The notes: generated by a model from the letters alone, not told the origin. A stretch of DNA of 39,716 nt from an archaeon (GCA_002688355.1 NZCT01000024.1:1-39716), one strand, 5' to 3'; shown: positions 11,911-21,709, counted from the first letter of the stretch. A program made the numbers and translations.

Positions 11911-13122
11911 ATGAAAGAGGAGATTAAATCTAAATTAGAAGGAAATATTTCTAAAATTTATTTAATTGCTGTACTAAGCGGATTTACATTTTTTTATAAT
12001 GAAATAGTAACTCTTTATTATAGAAATTTTGAACTCAGTTTTACTCAGATTAGTTTTCTTCTGGTTATTGTAATGGCAACAATATTGTTATTTGAAGTTC
12101 CAACTGGTGCTTTTGCTGATCTATATGGAAGAAGATTGAGTATTCTTTTAGGAAGTATATTTATGACAATTGGTTTAGTTATAATTGCATTTTCATCAGT
12201 ATTCTCCTTATTTGTTGTAGCTGCTATAATTATTGGAATTTCCAGTGCATTTTTTTCAGGTTCTTGGAGCGCATTAGTTTATGACACATTGAAAGAACTA
12301 AAAAGAGAGAAAGAATATTTGAAGATATTATCAAGAATAGAAATTGCTTTTTTATTTGTAGGTATAATTTCTGCATATTTTGGACCATATCTTTTTTCTT
12401 TTAATGTTAGGTGGCCTTATTATATTAGTTCTATTGCTGCAATAATTTGGATTTTTGCAATTTTTAGTTTATATGAACCTCCTTTAGAATATAGTAAAAA
12501 AATAAACATCAAAGATCATTATATACAGATGAAAGACGGTTTAATTTTTGTTACTAATCATAGTAAATTAATTTGGCTTATCTTTTTTTCTGCGATTATG
12601 GCCATTATTGCTATAACTGTTGGAGAATTAATAATGGGGCCTTTTATTATTTCTATTGGCTTTTCTTTGAAAGAATTTGCTTTGATTGCTTTGGTATCTA
12701 ATATTATTCAGACAGTTTTTGTATTTTTTATAGATAAAATTGAGAATAAGATTGGAGAGAAAAAATCATTTCTCTTAGTGATAATTGGAATCTTTTTTAT
12801 TTTAATTTTGATGACATTTACAAGAAATTATTTTATTTCTGTTGTCTTTGGATTATTTTGGGCAATAATGTCTTTTAGAGAATTAATTCTTGAAAAATAT
12901 ATTAATCATCATCTTGAGAAAGAAAATAGAGCAACTGTCTTGTCAATACATTCAATGTCATTAGCTTTACTTGGATTAATTATGGCCCCTTTCTTAGGGT
13001 ACATTATAGATTTAACATCTTTATCTTATTCTGTAGTTTTCCTTGCTATATTAGTAGGTGTGATTGGAAGTATTTTGATATTTTTTAGATATAGTGGAAG
13101 AGTTTGGAAAAACTTAACTTAG
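11911..13122 (+). CDS. MFS transporter
   Basis: About 12 hydrophobic segments; VPTGAFADLYGRRLSILLGS MFS signature. Confidence 0.88.
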   Translation: MKEEIKSKLEGNISKIYLIAVLSGFTFFYNEIVTLYYRNFELSFTQISFLLVIVMATILLFEVPTGAFADLYGRRLSILLGSIFMTIGLVIIAFSSVFSLFVVAAIIIGISSAFFSGSWSALVYDTLKELKREKEYLKILSRIEIAFLFVGIISAYFGPYLFSFNVRWPYYISSIAAIIWIFAIFSLYEPPLEYSKKINIKDHYIQMKDGLIFVTNHSKLIWLIFFSAIMAIIAITVGELIMGPFIISIGFSLKEFALIALVSNIIQTVFVFFIDKIENKIGEKKSFLLVIIGIFFILILMTFTRNYFISVVFGLFWAIMSFRELILEKYINHHLEKENRATVLSIHSMSLALLGLIMAPFLGYIIDLTSLSYSVVFLAILVGVIGSILIFFRYSGRVWKNLT

Positions 13123-13575
13123 TTTCATTTCCATATATGTATCTTCTTTATGTTTTGGTTTTAATTTAAATCCTAGCTTTTTATAGAAATTTATACTGTT
13201 TGATGAGGACCATAGAAAAACTTTTTTTAGTTTTAATTGTTTTGCTTTTTCTATTAAGAATTTTGTAATTTTAATTCCATAACCTTCTCCTTGATAATTT
13301 TTATTTACATATATAGTTTTTAATTCTCCTTTTGGTTTTATGCCTCCTAGAGCAATAATATCTTCTTTTTTGTTTGTTAAAATATAATATTGCATTTCTT
13401 TTGAATTTTTTAATAATTCTTTTGGGGAATATTGGGCAATTACATCTTGTTTAAATTCTTCATTATCAAATTTCTCGTTTTTTAGAATATCTATGATAAA
13501 CTTAGAGCATTTTATAGAATCTTGTTGTTTGAATTTTCTAAATGATAGTTCCATTTTCAGATTAATATTGTACAA
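13114..13575 (-). CDS. GNAT family N-acetyltransferase
   Basis: LKTIYVNKNYQGEGYGIKITKFLIEKA...INFYKKLGFK. Confidence 0.88.
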   Translation of the reverse strand: MYNINLKMELSFRKFKQQDSIKCSKFIIDILKNEKFDNEEFKQDVIAQYSPKELLKNSKEMQYYILTNKKEDIIALGGIKPKGELKTIYVNKNYQGEGYGIKITKFLIEKAKQLKLKKVFLWSSSNSINFYKKLGFKLKPKHKEDTYMEMKLS

Positions 13576-13647
13576 GATATAAGCTTTTCTTAAAAAATTA
13601 TGTAATCACAATATTTAAAAATAAGACTATTTGTTATATTTATACAA

Positions 13648-13896
13648 ATGAAAGACCTAAAAACAGCTTTAAAAGATGGAAAAGTTACAATAGGAACTAG
13701 TAGAACTTTGAAGTTTTTAAAATTAGGAAAATTAAAGAAAGTTTATACTGCAGTTAATTGTCCAAGTGAAATTAAAGATGATATAAAACATTATTCTAAT
13801 TTAAATGAAATTCCGTTAGTAGAGCTAAAGGAAAATAATGAAGAAGTTGGAATTTTATGTAAGAAAACTTTTTTTATATCTGTGTTAGGAATATAA
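13648..13896 (+). CDS. rpl30e: ribosomal protein L30e
   Basis: L7Ae/L30e-like sequence directly upstream of nusA. Confidence 0.85.
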   Translation: MKDLKTALKDGKVTIGTSRTLKFLKLGKLKKVYTAVNCPSEIKDDIKHYSNLNEIPLVELKENNEEVGILCKKTFFISVLGI

Positions 13897-13898
13897 TA

Positions 13899-14297
13899 AT
13901 GAAATTAACAATAGATTCTATCCAACATATAAATTTGTTTGAGAAAATAACAAGAGCTAATGTTAAAGGTTGTTTTTTGAATAACCAAGTGATATTTGTT
14001 GTTGAAGAGGGACATGCTAGTAAAGCAATTGGTAAAAATGGAGCTAATGTTAAGAGAATAGAAAATATGATTAAGAAAAAAATTAAAGTTGTTGAATATA
14101 GTAAAGATGTTTTAAAGTTTGTAAAAAATTTAATATATCCGTTAAATGCAAGTGAAATAAAATTAAATGAAGAGGTTATAGAAGTAAGCGCGGATACCAA
14201 TACAAAAGCTTTATTAATTGGTAGAAATAGCAAAAATTTAGATCATTATAATGATATTATAAAAAATTATTTTAAATATGAAATGAAGGTTAAGTAA
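13899..14297 (+). CDS. nusA: archaeal NusA-like KH-domain transcription factor
   Basis: VVEEGHASKAIGKNGANVKRIEN KH motif; genomic position. Confidence 0.88.
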   Translation: MKLTIDSIQHINLFEKITRANVKGCFLNNQVIFVVEEGHASKAIGKNGANVKRIENMIKKKIKVVEYSKDVLKFVKNLIYPLNASEIKLNEEVIEVSADTNTKALLIGRNSKNLDHYNDIIKNYFKYEMKVK

Positions 14298-14735
14298 ATG
14301 GGAAACAAAGCTAGAGGATTAAACGCTGGAAAGACATTGAAGAGAAAAAGAAAGGAACATAGATTACATAAAAAAACTTTCAAACAAAGATTATTCAATT
14401 TAAAGATTAAATCAGATCCTTTAGTTGGAGCTTCTCAAGCAAAGGGTATTGTTTTAGAAAAAACTCAAATAGAGGCAAAACAACCTAATTCAGCAATGAG
14501 AAAATGCGTTAAGGTCCAACTAATAAAAAATGGTAAAAAAGTAACTGCTTTTGCTCCTGGAGATAATGCTATTAAATTAATAAATGAGCATGATGAAGTT
14601 ATTATTGAATGTATTGGTGGAAAAATGGGAAGATCAAAAGGAGATTTATCTGGAATAAGATGGCAAGTTATTAAGATTAATGATCAAAGTTTAAATGCAT
14701 TATTAAGAGGAAAGATAGAGAAAGGTAGAAGATAA
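14298..14735 (+). CDS. rps12: ribosomal protein S12 (uS12)
   Basis: [32 protein letters not shown]. Confidence 0.96.
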   Translation: MGNKARGLNAGKTLKRKRKEHRLHKKTFKQRLFNLKIKSDPLVGASQAKGIVLEKTQIEAKQPNSAMRKCVKVQLIKNGKKVTAFAPGDNAIKLINEHDEVIIECIGGKMGRSKGDLSGIRWQVIKINDQSLNALLRGKIEKGRR

Positions 14736-14736
14736 A

Positions 14737-15336
14737 ATGGAAGATTTTAAATTATTTAACAAATGGGATACAGCTCAAATAGATGTTAAAGATGTTGGAT
14801 TAAAGAATTATCTTACTTTATCTAATATTATTGTTCCTAGAACTGGCGGAAAGAATGTTAAAGTTAGATTTTGGAAAACAAAGAATAATGTTATTGAAAG
14901 ATTTATGAATAAATTAATGGTTCCAGGACATAGAGGTAAAAAACATAAATTAACTTCTGGACATAATACTGGGAAAAGTTATAGTGTTTATGATTTAGTT
15001 GAAAAAACTTTTAATATAATTGAAGAAAAACTTAAGAAAAATCCTATTGAAGTTTTTGTTAGGGCTTTAGAGAATGCTGCACCTAGAGAAGAAATTACAG
15101 CTATTGAATATGGTGGAGCTCGTTACCCGCAGGCTGTTGAATGTGCACCTCAAAGAAGAATAGATGTTGCGTTGAGAATGTTTGTTCAAGGTTCTTATCA
15201 AAGAGCTTTTGGGAAAAAAGTTAAAGCAGAAGAGACTTTAGCTGATGAAATTATTAAAGCTTATAATTTAGACCAAGGGAGTGCTGCTATTGCCAAGAAA
15301 TTAGAATTAGAAAAACAAGCTGATTCTAGTAGATAA
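14737..15336 (+). CDS. rps7: ribosomal protein S7 (uS7)
   Basis: NPIEVFVRALENAAPREEIT...YGGARYPQAVECAPQRRIDVALR. Confidence 0.96.
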   Translation: MEDFKLFNKWDTAQIDVKDVGLKNYLTLSNIIVPRTGGKNVKVRFWKTKNNVIERFMNKLMVPGHRGKKHKLTSGHNTGKSYSVYDLVEKTFNIIEEKLKKNPIEVFVRALENAAPREEITAIEYGGARYPQAVECAPQRRIDVALRMFVQGSYQRAFGKKVKAEETLADEIIKAYNLDQGSAAIAKKLELEKQADSSR

Positions 15337-15358
15337 TTTTTGATATATTTAAATAGTC

Positions 15359-16720
15359 TTGATTCTCTTGATTTTAAAAGAGGTGAATAAAATAGAAGAG
15401 TTTCATTGGAAAAAATTAATTATAATATTCATAATTAGTGTATTATCTTTTTTCATACCTTTGCCTGTATCACAAGATGCAATGATAGTTTTTTCTATTT
15501 TAATTTTAGCTGCTTTATTATGGGTTACTGAAACAATACCATTATTCTTAACATCATTATTAGTTACTATTTTAGTTGTTTTATTTAGAGTATTTACATT
15601 TAAGGATGCTGTTCTAAAATTTGCAGATCCTATTTTAGTGTTATTTTTTGGAGGTTTTTTAATAGCGAAAGCAATGCAAGATGTTTCATTAGATAAGAGA
15701 ATTGCAAAACAAATTGGAAATAAAGTAAGAGATGATAAATATGTTTTATTAGCGTTAATGTTATTTACAGCTTTTTTATCAATGTGGATTTCTAATACAG
15801 CTACTACTGTTGTTATGATACCTATTGCTTTAGGTGTTGTTCATAAATATAAAAAGAAGATGACTAATTTTAGTAAAGCTTCTGTTTTAGGTATTGCCTA
15901 TAGTGCAAATATTGGAGGTATTGGAACTATTTTAGGAAGCCCTCCTAATGCTATTACAGTTTCAAAGTTATTAGAAATATCAAGTATTCATATTACTTTT
16001 TTTCAATGGATGAAAATGGCTTTGCCTCTTGTTATTATATTAATTCCAATTGCTTGGCTTGTTTTATTGAAGATATTTCCTTTTGAAGATCTTAAAACTT
16101 CTAAAAAAGAGAAATTAGAAAAATTAAATAAAGAACAAAAACTGTTCTTAGGTGTTTTTTTAGTTACTATATTATTATGGATTACTACTTCTTTTCATGG
16201 ATTAAGTAGTTCATTAATAGCTTTAATGTCTGCTACATTTTTATTTATAATTAGATTACTAAGATTAAGTGATTTGAATAAGATAAATTATCAGATACTT
16301 ATTTTGTTTGGTGGTGGTTTAGTTTTAGGAAGTGCTTTGTTTTCTTCAGGATTATCAAAATTCTTTGCAGAAAGCATGGCAAATTTACTTCAAAATTATT
16401 CTGTTTTTATAGTTATTTTAGGTGTTGCAGTATTTTCTGTTGTTTTGGGTGCTTTAGCTTCAAATACTGCCACAGCAGCTATTCTTATCCCTGTTATTAT
16501 TCCTTTAGCAGCAATTTTGAATTTTTCTACTTCAACACTTGCTTTAATATCTGGGATAGCTGTATCTCTTGATTTTTTATTGCCGGTTGGGACTCCACCA
16601 AATGCTATAGCATACTCAACTGGAAAAGTATCAATAAAAGACATGTTAAGAGCTGGAATAATATTAACTGTAATATCTATAATAGTTTTATCATTAGTAG
16701 CAAGATTTTTATGGTTATAG
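15359..16720 (+). CDS. SLC13/DASS-type anion permease
   Basis: Multi-TM; SNTATTVVMIPIALG and SNTATAAILIPVIIPLA repeats; LPVGTPPNAIAYSTG. Confidence 0.85.
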   Translation: MILLILKEVNKIEEFHWKKLIIIFIISVLSFFIPLPVSQDAMIVFSILILAALLWVTETIPLFLTSLLVTILVVLFRVFTFKDAVLKFADPILVLFFGGFLIAKAMQDVSLDKRIAKQIGNKVRDDKYVLLALMLFTAFLSMWISNTATTVVMIPIALGVVHKYKKKMTNFSKASVLGIAYSANIGGIGTILGSPPNAITVSKLLEISSIHITFFQWMKMALPLVIILIPIAWLVLLKIFPFEDLKTSKKEKLEKLNKEQKLFLGVFLVTILLWITTSFHGLSSSLIALMSATFLFIIRLLRLSDLNKINYQILILFGGGLVLGSALFSSGLSKFFAESMANLLQNYSVFIVILGVAVFSVVLGALASNTATAAILIPVIIPLAAILNFSTSTLALISGIAVSLDFLLPVGTPPNAIAYSTGKVSIKDMLRAGIILTVISIIVLSLVARFLWL

Positions 16721-16755
16721 TTAATTTTTTAAATTCTTTTTCAAATTTTATTTAA

Positions 16756-17361
16756 ATGAATTACAAAGAAAGTAATATTACTTGTTATAACAAGTATTCA
16801 TCACAATTTAAAGAAAGAACTGGAAACTATTTGCACAATTATATTCTAGAAGATGCTAATCTATTTGTAGATAACCTTCAAGGTTCTAATGTATTAGACT
16901 TAGGTAGTGGCCCAGGTAGAGATTCGATATTTTTTAAGGAAAGAGGATTGAATCCATTATGTTTAGATAATTCCATAGAGATGATCTCTTTATGTGAGGA
17001 AAGTGGTTTAAATGCTGAGATTGGAGACATTGAAAATCTAAAATTTGAAGAGAATTCTTTTGGTGGTGTTTGGGCCTATACATCTCTTTTGCATTTTCCA
17101 AAGAAGAATTTGCCGAAAGTATTCTCTAAAATTAAAGAAATATTAAAACCAGATGGAATTTTTTATTTAGGAATGAAAGAAGGGGATTTTGAAGGATGGA
17201 ATGAAAGTGATAAATATCCAAATATGATGAGATTTTTTTCTTTATACAAGAATGAAGAATTGAGACCAATGATTGAGAAAAATTTTAATATATTTCACAC
17301 ATCAAGAGTTGAATTAGGTGATGCAGTTTTTCTTAATTATATGTCAGAAAATCTTAAGTAG
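16756..17361 (+). CDS. class I SAM-dependent methyltransferase
   Basis: VLDLGSGPGRDSIFFKERG. Confidence 0.85.
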   Translation: MNYKESNITCYNKYSSQFKERTGNYLHNYILEDANLFVDNLQGSNVLDLGSGPGRDSIFFKERGLNPLCLDNSIEMISLCEESGLNAEIGDIENLKFEENSFGGVWAYTSLLHFPKKNLPKVFSKIKEILKPDGIFYLGMKEGDFEGWNESDKYPNMMRFFSLYKNEELRPMIEKNFNIFHTSRVELGDAVFLNYMSENLK

Positions 17362-17401
17362 GGAAAAGTATTTATAGTATATATTTAGTGATAAATAAAG
17401 A

Positions 17402-17914
17402 ATGATTAAAAAAAATTTAGGGATGCATAAAGAACAAAGAGTTGGTATATTTGTAGATGTTCAAAATATATATTATTCTGCTAAAAATTTGTATAAATCT
17501 AAAGCTAATTTTAATGAAATTATGAAAATTGCTGTTGGGAATAGAAAATTAATAAGAGCATTAGCGTATACTATTAAAACAGAAGAAATGAAAGAAAAAA
17601 CATTCTTTGATGCTCTTGAGAAAATTGGGTTTGAGGTTAAAGCAAAAGATTTACAGATTTTTGTAGGTGGAATGAAGAAAGGAGATTGGGATGTTGGTAT
17701 TGCTACTGATGCTATTGAGCTTTCTGCTAAATTAGATGTTGTTGTATTAGTTTCTGGAGATGGGGATTTTGTTCCTTTAGTAGAACATTTACAGAAAGTT
17801 AATGGTTGTAGGGTTGAAGTTATCACATTTGGTAAAAGTTGTAGTGCTAAATTAATTGAAAGTGCTGATAATTTTTATGATTTAGATGAACAATATAAAA
17901 GATTTTTGAGATAA
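17402..17914 (+). CDS. NYN domain protein (LabA/DUF88 family, PIN-like ribonuclease fold)
   Basis: VGIFVDVQNIYYSAK...KKGDWDVGIATDAIELSAKLDVVVLVSGDGDFVPLVEHL. Confidence 0.88.
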   Translation: MIKKNLGMHKEQRVGIFVDVQNIYYSAKNLYKSKANFNEIMKIAVGNRKLIRALAYTIKTEEMKEKTFFDALEKIGFEVKAKDLQIFVGGMKKGDWDVGIATDAIELSAKLDVVVLVSGDGDFVPLVEHLQKVNGCRVEVITFGKSCSAKLIESADNFYDLDEQYKRFLR

Positions 17915-18426
17915 TGATGAGTAAAAAACAAAAAAGAGCTGCTAAGAGAAATATAAAAAAAGCTCAAAGAAAATGGAAATCTATGAGTCATAGGCAACAT
18001 GCTTTAGCACAGCCACAAGGAAGGAAAAGAAAAAAACCAGGAATTGGTGGCAAGGGTAAATTCTATAGAGTTGTAGTAAGGCCTAAAGGAGAATTTGTTA
18101 GTTTTAGAAATCATGATGTTGGTAAAAAAGGACATATTCAAAGACTTGCAGGAAGAAGGAAAAGTGGAAGTTGGGCAACACAAGCATGGTTAATTGAAAA
18201 AAAAGATGCTCAAGTTAAGGATAGAGTTTTAATTGGAAAGACAAAAGATGTAAAAGAACTTCTTTCAAAACTGAGAAGACAACCAAGAAAAGTTAAAGGT
18301 GATATTTTTAAGGCACTATCTATAAAGAATGTTCCTGAAAGGTCTAAACCTACAAAGGCAATGAGAAAAGCGCAAAAGAAGAATATTTTGAAAGCGATAA
18401 AGGCTCGTTGGAAAAAGAGAAGATAA
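17914..18426 (+). CDS. highly basic protein, probably nucleic-acid binding
   Basis: 170 aa with dense K/R tracts; start overlaps NYN gene stop. Confidence 0.6.
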   Translation: MMSKKQKRAAKRNIKKAQRKWKSMSHRQHALAQPQGRKRKKPGIGGKGKFYRVVVRPKGEFVSFRNHDVGKKGHIQRLAGRRKSGSWATQAWLIEKKDAQVKDRVLIGKTKDVKELLSKLRRQPRKVKGDIFKALSIKNVPERSKPTKAMRKAQKKNILKAIKARWKKRR

Positions 18427-18623
18427 TGGTTTTACAGTATAAAGAAAAAAGTGAAAGTAGATGGAAAAAATATCCTGGCAAGGGAAAATTAAAAGAATCT
18501 GTTTCTAAATATTATTTTAGATTGTTAAGTAAAGATAAGAAAAAAGTTTTGGTTGATAAGGGATCATATCAAAAAGTTATGAAAAGATTTAGGCAAATTG
18601 AGTTTTTTAAACATAGAAAATGA
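18408..18623 (+). CDS. small basic hypothetical protein
   Basis: 71-aa ORF overlapping the upstream gene; alternative start at 18426. Confidence 0.5.
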   Translation: MEKEKIMVLQYKEKSESRWKKYPGKGKLKESVSKYYFRLLSKDKKKVLVDKGSYQKVMKRFRQIEFFKHRK

Positions 18624-18635
18624 AAGAATCTCAAA

Positions 18636-18827
18636 TAGCGAGAGCTGGAGATCCAAAAAATAACAAATGTTACTTCTTTTGAACCAGCGACCCTCCTAAG
18701 GTTATAATCAATTGACTAACAACCTTTTTGGGTGTCTAAGACCAGCATATGAGCCTTCCGCGTTTTTAAAAAACTCAACGAACACTCCTAATTGAACAGT
18801 ATTTTCATACCTCTGTTCTATCTCGCT
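18636..18827 (-). tRNA. initiator tRNA-Met(CAU) with five introns (plus-strand 18793-18811, 18756-18775, 18734-18747, 18693-18726, 18650-18677)
   Basis: AGCGAGA/TCTCGCT acceptor. Removing five BHB-type introns gives AGCGAGA-TA-GAAC-AGAATTAGGAGT-GTTC-G-TTGGG-CTCATAA-CCCAA-AGGTC-GCTGG-TTCAAAT-CCAGC-TCTCGCT-A (77 nt). A1:U72 and GGG:CCC in the anticodon stem are initiator features. Confidence 0.85.
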
Positions 18828-18898
18828 TTTTTTGAGATTCTTTACTATAAATGAAAAGAAAATTGTTTTTAAAGGTTTTCCTTATTGAATATTAGAGA

Positions 18899-19903
18899 AT
18901 GATAGAGATAAATGGAGAATATGGCAGCGGTTCTGGTACTATAATTAGGTTAGCTATGGCTTTGTCTTGCATTACAAAAAAACCGTTTAAGATTAAAAAG
19001 ATTAGAGCAAAGAGATGTGAACCTGGATTAAGTGAGCAACATTTGCAAGTTGTTAATTCTATTACTGAATTGTGTAATGGAAAAGTAAGGGGCAATAAAT
19101 TACATAGCAAGGAATTAGAATTTTATCCTGGAAAAGAATTAAAAAATAAATTAAAAGTAAAAATTGAAACATCAGGAAGTATTGGTTTATTATTACAAGC
19201 TGTTATGTTACCTTGTTTTTTTTCTGAAAATAATAAAACTGAAATAGAAATTATTGGAGGCGGTAGTTTAGGAAAATGGTCTCCAAATTTGCTTTATACT
19301 AGAGAAGTTTTTTTACCTATAATTGAGAAAATGGGTTTTTCTGTTAATTTAAAGATAGAAAAACATGGCTTTTATCCAAAAGGTGGAGCAAATGTTAAAA
19401 TTATTGTAAACAAGAATAAAAATGTTAAAAGTTTAAAGATAAATGAAAGGGGTAAATTATTAAAAATAAAATCTATTTCTCTTGTAAGTAAAAAATTAAA
19501 AGATAAAAAAGTTTGTGAGAGAATGAATGAATATGTAAAGAATAATTTAGATTATGAGAATATTGAACTTGTAAATGAGTATGTAGATACTTTAAGTGTA
19601 GGTGGAGGAATATTAATAATAGCTTATTTTGAAAATACTATAATTGGTTGGGATGCTTTAATTGACAAAAATAAGAAAAGTGAAGATGTATCTAAGGAAG
19701 CTGTTGATGGATTTTTAAAACAAATTAATTCTAAGAATGTTTTTGATGAATATTTATCAGATCAAATATTACCTTATATGGCTTTTTGTAAAGAAAAAAG
19801 TTTTTTTATTGGAAAAATAAATGATCATGTTGAAACTAATATTTGGTTATTAAAGAAGTTTTTAGATGTTAAATTTAAGAATGGTTTAATTGAAAGGAAC
19901 TAG
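18899..19903 (+). CDS. rtcA: RNA 3'-terminal phosphate cyclase
   Basis: GEYGSGSGTIIRLAMALS...CEPGLSEQHL...EYLSDQILPYMAF...DHVETNIWLLKKFL. Confidence 0.9.
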   Translation: MIEINGEYGSGSGTIIRLAMALSCITKKPFKIKKIRAKRCEPGLSEQHLQVVNSITELCNGKVRGNKLHSKELEFYPGKELKNKLKVKIETSGSIGLLLQAVMLPCFFSENNKTEIEIIGGGSLGKWSPNLLYTREVFLPIIEKMGFSVNLKIEKHGFYPKGGANVKIIVNKNKNVKSLKINERGKLLKIKSISLVSKKLKDKKVCERMNEYVKNNLDYENIELVNEYVDTLSVGGGILIIAYFENTIIGWDALIDKNKKSEDVSKEAVDGFLKQINSKNVFDEYLSDQILPYMAFCKEKSFFIGKINDHVETNIWLLKKFLDVKFKNGLIERN

Positions 19904-20401
19904 TTTTCTTATTTCATCAAATATAAACTCTAGTTTTGGATTATCTTTTTTTGAGTTGAATCTAGTTTCTAAATTCTTAGCTATTATTCCTGCATGAAAT
20001 GTTAAATATCTATTGTCTTTTCTTAATTGATCTAATTGACTTATATAACCTGAATGTAGAAAACACGAATTACTTATTGTTCTACCTCTATAAATTAAAG
20101 CTAGAATTAAATCTGGTTCTTCTTGTGTGCTTAAAAAACCTATTTCATAGTTATATCTTTCTAATTCTGAGTTAATATCTTGAATAAATAGTGCGAAATT
20201 TCTTCTATATTTACTACTTTCTTTAAATTTTATTTTTACTGGAAATAGATCACTATTTTTATCTTCTCTATACATTTCTGCATTTATTCTTTCATTAGTT
20301 GAATAAACATCAGAAACAGGTTTGTCTAGATATAAATCTGGTAAAGCATTTTTTCTGCTTAATTTATCAGCTATTTGATCTATGTTCATAATTAAATGCA
20401 A
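19886..20401 (-). CDS. hypothetical protein
   Basis: 171-aa ORF, tail-to-tail overlap with rtcA. Confidence 0.55.
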   Translation of the reverse strand: MHLIMNIDQIADKLSRKNALPDLYLDKPVSDVYSTNERINAEMYREDKNSDLFPVKIKFKESSKYRRNFALFIQDINSELERYNYEIGFLSTQEEPDLILALIYRGRTISNSCFLHSGYISQLDQLRKDNRYLTFHAGIIAKNLETRFNSKKDNPKLEFIFDEIRKLVPFN

Positions 20402-21043
20402 TTAAGAAGTTTTAAATGTCTTTTTATGATTTATTAAGGATAGAATTAATATTATTATAGAGATTATTAATGATTTTATAATTGCTATTGTTGTTATATT
20501 TAAGAAAATATCTTGAGGAAACATTTTAATTAAATTATCTGTTTCAGGATTTAATAACCATAGATTATTGCTAAAAGAGATTAAATGGAAATATAAGAAT
20601 ATTTTATCGAAATTTATTAAAGTTAAAGTATAGAAAATTAAAATTATTAGTATTGTTATTATTGAACCTAAGATTAATGATTTTCTTATTGTTTTATATT
20701 TTTCATTGTATATTAAATAAGAGAATGAAATTAATATTATTATAAGTAAAGAATATAGTAAAGAAGTTAGATTTTTTATTATGCTTTTTACGTCAGATAA
20801 ATGTGTTTTTTCTTTTTGATTAAAAAAATTAGTTTTTAAATCTTGATTATTGTTTTTTAAATAATTTAATAATAATGTTAAGTTTTGATTAAGTTCTTTC
20901 TCTTGAAAACTATTGTATATATTATATCTTGTGAATTGATCTTTGTATGTATTTTCGTTAAAAATTGTTAATTTAAATCCTAGTAAAATTATTGATATTG
21001 AAATTAGAATTGCTAATGTAATTATTGTATATTTTGATTTCAT
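20402..21043 (-). CDS. membrane protein, unknown function
   Basis: Several hydrophobic TM segments. Confidence 0.55.
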   Translation of the reverse strand: MKSKYTIITLAILISISIILLGFKLTIFNENTYKDQFTRYNIYNSFQEKELNQNLTLLLNYLKNNNQDLKTNFFNQKEKTHLSDVKSIIKNLTSLLYSLLIIILISFSYLIYNEKYKTIRKSLILGSIITILIILIFYTLTLINFDKIFLYFHLISFSNNLWLLNPETDNLIKMFPQDIFLNITTIAIIKSLIISIIILILSLINHKKTFKTS

Positions 21044-21046
21044 GAA

Positions 21047-21709
21047 TTATATGTTTAAACTTAAATCTAAATATTTTTCTATTGGTTCCATAGCTATTTT
21101 TGACCATTCTTCCATTTTATAACCTAAATTGTTTTCTCCTGAGAATGTTTTTAGTAATTCAAAGGCGATCATATCTCCACTTGATATCTCTTCATCTTTT
21201 GGTTTTACTATAACGCCAGAATTTACTTCAAAAGTATATAAAAGTCCAAAGTGAACTTGTCCTACTGCATCTGAATCATCATTGATATATCCTAACAATT
21301 TTGGTTTTAAGTTATTCAAGTCACCAATATGTACTTCTTCTTCTAATTCTCTTAACATGCTTGTATAAATTGGGTTTTTTTCTAAACTTCCATCAACACC
21401 TTTGTCAAATTTTTCTATATGTCCTCCTAAACCAACAGACCATTTTTTATGTAATCTAACCTCTCCTGCTTTTGTTGATCTTTGATAGCCAAAAACCGTC
21501 TTTGCAAGTGGATTAATAATTGTAAAATAAGCTATTGGTTGTTTGTAATTAGGGTTTTCCTCAACATCTCCTCTTCTCATGAAAGTATGATCTTTTAGAA
21601 TTCTTGATTCAAAATTCACATTACCCATAGGTTGAAAACCTTGGAAATAATTATCTTGAAAAAGTTTATTCTTATCTACTACCATAATGGTTTGGTCTTC
21701 TTTTTTCAT
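21047..21709 (-). CDS. Nudix-like hydrolase
   Basis: GLGGHIE...SMLRELEEEVHIG Nudix-box-like with an expanded GGHIE-RELEEE spacing. Confidence 0.7.
   Translation of the reverse strand: MKKEDQTIMVVDKNKLFQDNYFQGFQPMGNVNFESRILKDHTFMRRGDVEENPNYKQPIAYFTIINPLAKTVFGYQRSTKAGEVRLHKKWSVGLGGHIEKFDKGVDGSLEKNPIYTSMLRELEEEVHIGDLNNLKPKLLGYINDDSDAVGQVHFGLLYTFEVNSGVIVKPKDEEISSGDMIAFELLKTFSGENNLGYKMEEWSKIAMEPIEKYLDLSLNI

Noticed and set aside
13874-14233. Minus-strand 119-aa ORF
   Set aside because: Antisense to nusA; no credible protein family
16396-17826. Minus-strand ORFs at 16396 and 17473
   Set aside because: Antisense to permease and NYN genes
18892-19110. Minus-strand ORF
   Set aside because: Antisense to rtcA
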